Assembly: GCA_030149365.1 (NCBI GenBank)
Contig: JASBRP010000002.1
Coordinates: 62,001 to 126,000, forward strand
Length of the DNA: 64,000 bases
From: Solimonas sp.
GTDB lineage: Bacteria > Pseudomonadota > Gammaproteobacteria > Nevskiales > Nevskiaceae
Reading direction: 5' to 3'
Below the pieces are notes generated by a model. The model saw nothing but the letters and a program-made list of their open reading frames with translations. It did not search any database and was not told the origin of the DNA. Shown piece after piece: positions 62,400-64,000 of the stretch. The position numbers and the translations under genes are program-made. Position 1 is the stretch's first letter. Every line of letters begins with the position of its first letter.

Positions 62400-64000
62400 G
62401 GAGCCTCCTGGAGGTAGACGGCACAGCGCCGCCCCGGCAGTTGGCCCGCCGCCAGCGCGGTGGCCAGGTCGGGCGCGGTGCCGTAGAGCAGCCGTCGCGC
62501 CTGCGGCGGCACCGGCACCGGCGTTTCATGGAGATTGACCCAGACCTGCAGCTCCGAGCCGTCTCCCAGCTGCCAGGCCGCATGCACCGCTCCCTCTGAC
62601 AACACCTTGGCTGCCAGGCTGCGGCTGCCGGGCAGGCGCGGCACCAAACGGTCGTGGCGCAGCGCCAGCAGGCGTCCCACCTCGAGCCGGCGTGCGCGTT
62701 GCGCCGGATCCGTGGCCTCGGCCGGATCGGCAGTAGAACGCTGGAACGTGGTTTCGTCGTTGGGATCGGGGATCGCGGCGCGCGCCTGGTCGCTGCTGAA
62801 GGCGCTGAAGGAGGCGAACTCGCGCCGCCGACCCTCGCGCACCGCCTCGGCCAACTCACCCTGGAAGTCGGTGAAGAACAGGAAGGGACTGCGGCTGCCC
62901 CATTCCTCGCCCATGAACAGCAGCGGAATCTGCGGGCTGAGCAACTGCAACGCCATGGCGGCGCGCAGCGATTCGGGATGCGCCAGCACGCTCAGCCGCT
63001 CGCCCAGCGCGCGATTGCCGATCTGGTCGTGGTTCTGCAGGAAGAAGACGAAGGAATAGGGCGCAAGGCCACGGCTGTCGCTGCCGCGCGCTCTGCCGCC
63101 GTGGGTCGGCGAGGGTTCGCCCTGGTAGGCGAAGCCCTCGCCGAGGCAGCGGGCCAGATGCGCGGCGGGTGCTTCGGCATAGTTGGCGTAGTAGCCCTCG
63201 CGCTCGCCTGTCAGCAGCACGTGGATGGCGTTGTGGATGTCGTCGTTCCACTGCGCGGAGTAGCTGCCCTCCAGGTGATGCGCCTCGTTGCGCTCGTTCT
63301 CCAGGACCAGGTGGATGTGGCGAGCCGGACCGACGCGCTGGCGCAGCAGGGCGCCGAGCTCGGGGACGAAACTATCGTCGAGGATCGCGTGCACCGCGTC
63401 CAGGCGCAGGCCATCGAAGCGATATTCCTCCAGCCAGTACAGGGCGTTCTCGATGAAGTAGCTGCGTACCTCCGGCCGGCGGAAGTCGATGGCCGCGCCC
63501 CAGGGCGTCTGCTGGTCTTCACGGAAAAACGCCGGCGCGTAGGCTGACAGGTGATTGCCCTGCGGGCCGAAGTGGTTATAGACCACGTCGAGCAGCACCA
63601 TGATGCCCAGCCCATGCGCGGCATCGACCAGTTGCTTGAGCTGTTCCGGCCGGCCATACGCCGAGTCCGGCGCAAAAGGCAGCACGCCGTCGTAGCCCCA
63701 GTTGCGGCTGCCGGCAAAGTCCGCGACCGGCATCAGCTCGATCGCGGTGATACCCAGCTCGGCCAGTTCTGGCAAGCGCTCGCGCACGCCGTCGTAGCCA
63801 CCACAGGCGCCGACATGCAGCTCGTAGATCACCGCCTCGGTCCAGGGGCGGCCAATCCAGTCATCGTGCTGCCATTCATGGGCCAGTGGGTCGATCACCT
63901 CGCTGGGGCCACCGACATCCCGTGGCTGGAAGCGCGAGGCGGGATCCGGTACTTCGCGCCCGTCCGGCAGGCGGAACAGGTATTGCGCACCGGCGCCGCA
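62396..64000 (-). CDS. treZ: Malto-oligosyltrehalose trehalohydrolase (N-terminus outside the window)
   Basis: The frame is open to the window edge, so only the C-terminal 534 residues are seen. Before the GTG at 63898 the text QYLFRLPDGREVPDPASRFQP continues the TreZ N-domain. TreZ frees trehalose from the product of TreY. GH13 motifs are present: LLDVVYNHFGP, GLRLDAVHAI (nucleophile Asp), LVLENERNE (acid Glu) and FFLQNHDQIGN. The last 150 residues include PLLFMGEEWGSRSPFLFFTDFQGELAEAV, typical TreZ. It overlaps malQ by 4 bases. Likely more glycogen genes lie upstream. Confidence 0.95.
   Translation of the reverse strand, partial: CGAGAQYLFRLPDGREVPDPASRFQPRDVGGPSEVIDPLAHEWQHDDWIGRPWTEAVIYELHVGACGGYDGVRERLPELAELGITAIELMPVADFAGSRNWGYDGVLPFAPDSAYGRPEQLKQLVDAAHGLGIMVLLDVVYNHFGPQGNHLSAYAPAFFREDQQTPWGAAIDFRRPEVRSYFIENALYWLEEYRFDGLRLDAVHAILDDSFVPELGALLRQRVGPARHIHLVLENERNEAHHLEGSYSAQWNDDIHNAIHVLLTGEREGYYANYAEAPAAHLARCLGEGFAYQGEPSPTHGGRARGSDSRGLAPYSFVFFLQNHDQIGNRALGERLSVLAHPESLRAAMALQLLSPQIPLLFMGEEWGSRSPFLFFTDFQGELAEAVREGRRREFASFSAFSSDQARAAIPDPNDETTFQRSTADPAEATDPAQRARRLEVGRLLALRHDRLVPRLPGSRSLAAKVLSEGAVHAAWQLGDGSELQVWVNLHETPVPVPPQARRLLYGTAPDLATALAAGQLPGRRCAVYLQEAP

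Overview
This is a GC-rich window from a gammaproteobacterial chromosome. It holds about sixty tightly packed genes with short gaps, many 1-4 base stop/start overlaps and strong intrinsic terminators. The gene orders ratA-rnfH-bamE-fur-recN-nadK-hrcA-grpE-dnaK-dnaJ, fabD-fabG-acpP-fabF-pabB-pabC-mltG-tmk-holB-pilZ and gspG-N are gammaproteobacterial. A DUF1329 protein, a rhombosortase and a complete glyoxylate shunt suggest the Nevskiales/Solimonadaceae or Xanthomonadales side of the class. That placement is inference. There is no phage, IS transposase, CRISPR array or tRNA in the window.

Layout: 1-4000 holds the end of a sodium-coupled transporter, ratA, rnfH, a DUF1329 gene inserted on the opposite strand, bamE and a cysteine-free fur. 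4150-6750 holds recN and nadK on the minus strand. 6866-12525 is the heat-shock cluster hrcA, grpE, dnaK, dnaJ plus an SRPBCC protein. 12532-15029 (minus) holds purB, a DUF7931-like protein and a lipoprotein. 15447-21985 is a seven-gene plus-strand operon: rhodanese lipoprotein, small CMC-motif protein, trihaem cytochrome, outer-membrane beta-barrel, YeeE/YedE transporter, TusA-like protein and pentahaem cytochrome. It resembles the ext (selenite/tellurite or metal reduction) conduit genes of Geobacter, but here it is joined to a sulfur/selenium uptake and relay module. I consider it the most novel system in the window. 22077-24621 holds class I fumarase, dsbB and rraA.

24679-27117 (minus) is a large membrane protein that looks like an M48 peptidase with its zinc site lost. 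27401-30364 holds aceB and aceA. 30649-32128 (minus) holds a ParA-like ATPase and a phosphopantetheinyl transferase. 32354-33877 is an ethanolamine permease. 34003-39493 (minus) holds both aconitases, acnB then acnA. 39661-46821 (minus) is the type II secretion set gspG-H-I-J-K-L-M-N followed by nudJ and mnmA. A rhombosortase is divergent from gspG. 47516-56424 is the fatty-acid, p-aminobenzoate and replication block. A striking 268-base palindromic element lies between pabC and mltG. 56489-57538 (minus) is a two-cNMP-domain plus rhodanese protein. 57628-64000 (minus) is the translationally coupled treZ-malQ-treY trehalose/glucan operon, cut by the window edge.

Connected themes: carbon flow through fumarase, aconitases, isocitrate lyase and malate synthase fits growth on acetate, fatty acids or alkanes. 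Export through type II secretion is paired with rhombosortase processing. Periplasmic redox and sulfur chemistry involve the cytochrome operon, DsbB and three rhodanese/TusA-type proteins. All function calls are from reading the sequence; no database search was run.
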